A stretch of 7,526 bases of DNA, from positions 1 to 7,526 of the forward strand of contig JAITKH010000122.1 of NCBI GenBank assembly GCA_031278535.1, in the 5' to 3' direction. Origin of the DNA: Planctomycetota bacterium (lineage in GTDB: Bacteria > Planctomycetota > SZUA-567). Each line of letters starts with the position of its first letter. The first letter of the stretch is position 1. A program made the position numbers and the translations under genes. The notes below the pieces were generated by a model. It saw only the letters and a list, made by a program, of their open reading frames with translations. It ran no database searches and was not told where the DNA came from. This document shows, piece by piece, positions 5,874 to 7,526 of this stretch.

Positions 5874-5969
5874 AAAGTTGCGGAAAGTTGTGGAAAGTTA
5901 TGGCATGTCAAAAAAAACGTAACATATGTAATTTCAAGTTGATACAGAATGAGTAGCGGAAAGTTACGG
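5874..5969 (+). repeat. Iteron array, consensus AAAGTTRYGG
   Basis: Three head-to-tail 10-bp units, AAAGTTGCGG (5874-5883), AAAGTTGTGG (5884-5893) and AAAGTTATGG (5894-5903), are followed 66 bases after the third unit's start by a fourth, AAAGTTACGG (5960-5969), in the same orientation. Only positions 7 and 8 vary, and only by transitions. The 10-bp period puts the sites on one face of the helix, typical of cooperative protein binding by an excisionase, a replication initiator or a repressor. Confidence 0.75.
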
Positions 5970-6218
5970 GACCGGATATGCCGGGCTATCACGGCGGCAA
6001 GGCATCAGAAAAACGTATTCGGTTGGCATTTACGTTGGTGGTTTGTTTAGTTATAATATGTTGAATTTTAATAAGATATATCGACTGGATTCGCTCCGCA
6101 TGTCCGCTTTTGCTCCGTTCCCTGCCAGTGACACGCCCGGACGGAATGGAAGCCGTGGCGGCATGGGACCATCTCGAAATATTAACTTATTAATTATAAA
6201 ATAGTTATCAAGACATGC

Positions 6219-7310
6219 TCATTCCCGATATTCCGATTCTTTCAACTGGGAAAGCAGCGATTGGAGTTTCCCGATATCCGGATTGGAATTATCCTTATTG
6301 GAGCGAACAACATAATTGCCCGACGGGATGTACCAGCCGATTTTTCTTTCCTTCAACAAGGAGCGGATGATAGAGACACCCTGTGAAACATGTTGTTTGA
6401 TTTGCTCGGTATAGGCCTGGTCATGCCCGATCATTTTCCAAATTTCTTTGGCGGTGATTTCTTCTTCTGGACGCGTTATCAGGATTTCCGCAATCTGGAC
6501 TACCATCTTCCATTTCACTTTGGCATTTTGTTTCGCGGATAAAATATCTTCGGGCACGTTTATTGGTGAAGCATTTTGCGGTACGACGGGCGCTTCCGGT
6601 TGTTGGCTTGCCACCTTGCCGATGAGCGCCTCTGTTGGTGGTGGAGCATTCTGCGATGCGGCGGTCGCTTCCGGTTGTCGGCTTGTTGCCTTGTCGATAA
6701 GCGCCTTGACAAACACAGGATAACGCATCAGATCATCCCGGTGAATTGGGCCGATGCCCGATTCATCGCCGAACTCGGCAAGCCGGTGCAGCAAATCCAG
6801 CAGGAATGAATCTCCATCTTTGCCGATCAAGGACAGTTCCCAGTCGGTCGGCGTTCCCCAGGAAGAATCGAGCGGGTAAAATCGTACCAGGTATCTGAAG
6901 GCGGCGAACATTGAACAGATGATGCAATGGTGTTCAATCATTCCGGACAAATCGGGTATGCGCGAAAGGCGGTCATGCATATGGCACGACCGATCATTGG
7001 TTGCTATGATGGCTTGCGCGGCAAGGCTGAATTTTTTGAACCATCCCAGATTGCCGGCGATGTCGGATCGATACAGGCGGGAACAGCCGATGGTCGACGT
7101 AATCATGCCGCGAAGTTCTTTCAGCACTTGTTCGGCCAGAAATGTCTCCGGTTTGCCGCGATCTCTCTTGACAACCGGGTACAGCCCGATATGCCGGAGA
7201 AGTCCCGCATGCCAATCGGGAAATTTCCAGAAAAGCTCCATCCCTTGCCAAGTGCGGCCAGCGGGGAAGCGGGCGCCGTCAATCACTTCCCGATTTTCTT
7301 CATTCTTCAT
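6219..7310 (-). CDS. Unrecognised 363-residue protein with C-terminal winged-helix-like domain
   Basis: I do not recognise this family. Residues 1-200 appear mostly helical and soluble, with W/F-rich segments (MELFWKFPDWHAGLLRHIGL, 24-43) and a Cys/His cluster: C109, H110, H112, H127, H128, C129, C132, which could bind metal but could equally lie on a helix. Residues 203-251 are a linker made of two 25-residue tandem copies rich in P, Q and A (ALIDKATSRQPEA / ALIGKVASQQPEA). Residues about 266-336 look like a winged helix: helix VVQIAEILIT, turn and helix ITAKEIWKMIG, a long helix EQIKQHVSQGVSIIRSLLKE, then a hairpin GWYIPSGNYVV. No signal peptide or membrane segment. The start ATG has no clear Shine-Dalgarno site. 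It has its own promoter candidate and is lower in GC than the host genes. DNA binding is plausible; a role in replication, control or defence cannot be told apart. Confidence 0.75.
   Translation of the reverse strand: MKNEENREVIDGARFPAGRTWQGMELFWKFPDWHAGLLRHIGLYPVVKRDRGKPETFLAEQVLKELRGMITSTIGCSRLYRSDIAGNLGWFKKFSLAAQAIIATNDRSCHMHDRLSRIPDLSGMIEHHCIICSMFAAFRYLVRFYPLDSSWGTPTDWELSLIGKDGDSFLLDLLHRLAEFGDESGIGPIHRDDLMRYPVFVKALIDKATSRQPEATAASQNAPPPTEALIGKVASQQPEAPVVPQNASPINVPEDILSAKQNAKVKWKMVVQIAEILITRPEEEITAKEIWKMIGHDQAYTEQIKQHVSQGVSIIRSLLKERKIGWYIPSGNYVVRSNKDNSNPDIGKLQSLLSQLKESEYRE
6571..6705 (-). repeat. Two tandem 60-bp repeats inside the 363-residue gene
   Basis: Plus-strand 6571-6630 and 6646-6705 align over 60 bases without gaps, both starting GCATT and ending AAGCGCC or GAGCGCC, with a period of 75 bases. 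The period is a multiple of three and encodes the duplicated 25-residue P/Q/A-rich linker. Differences are spread through the copies, so the duplication is not very recent. Confidence 0.8.
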
Positions 7311-7361
7311 TTCAATCGCGTCGCGTCCAAAAATTGATTTGATATCCCCGTTCCCCGCCGT

Positions 7362-7410
7362 CGGTATAACCGGAGGTATCTATTATACCGGCGTGGTTTC
7401 CATATGACAC
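7362..7410 (-). promoter_or_regulatory. Promoter with overlapping inverted repeat for the 363-residue gene
   Basis: On the minus strand a perfect TATAAT (7387-7382) lies 17 bases after GTGTCA (7410-7405, four of six matches to TTGACA). Transcription would start near 7375, giving a leader of about 65 bases. An 8-bp inverted repeat, CGGTATAA (7362-7369) and TTATACCG (7383-7390) with a 13-base centre, includes the -10 box and the start site, a classic operator position. Confidence 0.55.
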
Positions 7411-7431
7411 TGATTTATGCGTTGCTCCGGT

Positions 7432-7526
7432 TTAGCTAACTTTTCTCAAATGCGCGACTGAATTTGTGGGCCAATCATTTTCTTTGTTGATGAATCTCGA
7501 TGCATTGTGCGCCAGCGCCTTGGCCC
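7432..7526 (-). CDS. C-terminal end of an unknown protein (runs off right edge)
   Basis: The minus strand is open from the window edge to a TAA at 7434-7432, giving a 30-residue C-terminus that includes AKALAHNASRFINKENDWPT and ends LRKVS. The composition is balanced and unlike a GC-rich shadow frame. The gap to the 363-residue gene (about 120 bases) contains that gene's promoter candidate. No terminator is seen after the stop. The family cannot be named from so little. Confidence 0.4.
   Translation of the reverse strand, partial: AKALAHNASRFINKENDWPTNSVAHLRKVS

Larger units (their letters stand above)
5804..6218. other. Regulatory intergenic region with iterons and AT-rich segments
   Basis: 415 bases with no convincing gene between the excisionase-like gene and the 363-residue gene. 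It holds an inverted repeat (5840-5859), four copies of a 10-bp repeat (5874-5903 and 5960-5969), an 8-bp palindrome ACATATGT (5922-5929), and two AT-rich stretches (about 6041-6072 and 6180-6206). TTGACA occurs on the minus strand at 5911-5906 but has no fitting -10 box. The combination of iterons and AT-rich DNA would suit a control region or an origin of replication. Confidence 0.55.
3491..7526. mobile_element. Integrative element in tRNA-Leu (left part only)
   Basis: Everything after the tRNA lies on the minus strand. The order is tyrosine integrase, ribbon-helix-helix-like protein, AlpA-like regulator, MerR/excisionase-like regulator, then unrecognised genes. This matches the integration/control end of integrative elements, prophages and phage satellites. 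From about 5800 to the right edge the DNA is visibly richer in A/T than the host operon, in keeping with a separate origin. No relaxase, capsid, replication or packaging gene is visible here, so the class of element cannot be named. The right boundary is outside the window. Confidence 0.75.

Noticed and set aside
5902..5911. TTGACA on the minus strand as -35 for the excisionase-like gene
   Set aside because: No -10-like hexamer lies 15-19 bases downstream; that position is occupied by the iterons.
5696..5992. Short frames on both strands across the iteron region
   Set aside because: They cross the repeats and inverted repeat, have no ribosome sites, and show no domain-like sequence.
1..7526. 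CRISPR array, transposon ends, rRNA, toxin-antitoxin pair or known defence operon
   Set aside because: I saw no spaced palindromic repeats, transposase motifs, rRNA segments or recognisable toxin or defence domains.

Overview
The window looks like a piece of a GC-rich, Gram-negative-type bacterial chromosome with a foreign element inserted next to a tRNA gene. The host side (about 1-3513) carries a secreted TPR protein and a family 9 glycosyltransferase of the kind that builds lipopolysaccharide cores. It also carries a tRNA-Leu gene with an encoded CCA end and a textbook sigma70 promoter. The mix of a large exported TPR/beta-sandwich protein with a GT9 enzyme makes me think of the Planctomycetota-Verrucomicrobiota-Lentisphaerota group, but this is a weak inference; no marker gene settles it.

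Layout, left to right. Positions 1-112: probable start of a minus-strand gene that runs off the left edge. Positions 113-478: no convincing gene; divergent intergenic region. Positions 479-2317 and 2324-3376: TPR protein and GT9 glycosyltransferase, plus strand, 6 bases apart, probably one operon. Positions 3373-3559: promoter, tRNA-Leu(CAG) and a strong intrinsic terminator.

From the tRNA 3' end onward every gene is on the minus strand and points at the tRNA: a tyrosine recombinase with all six catalytic positions (3590-4849), a ribbon-helix-helix-like small protein whose frame overlaps the integrase by 248 bases (4602-5099), an AlpA-like winged-helix regulator (5147-5470), a second MerR/excisionase-type helix-turn-helix protein (5559-5789), a 415-base regulatory gap with 10-bp iterons and an inverted repeat, an unrecognised 363-residue protein with a C-terminal winged-helix-like domain (6219-7310), and the 3' end of another gene (7432-7526). 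This is the usual left end of an integrative element or phage satellite in a tRNA gene: integrase next to attL, then recombination and control genes. The right end and second attachment site are not in the window.

How it may work: the two small helix-turn-helix proteins probably control excision and integrase expression. The regulator genes 5147-5470 and 4602-5099 share a promoter-like motif, so they may answer to one controller. The 363-residue protein has its own promoter candidate with an inverted repeat over the -10 box, so it is likely controlled separately; its function is unknown and it is the least explained gene here.
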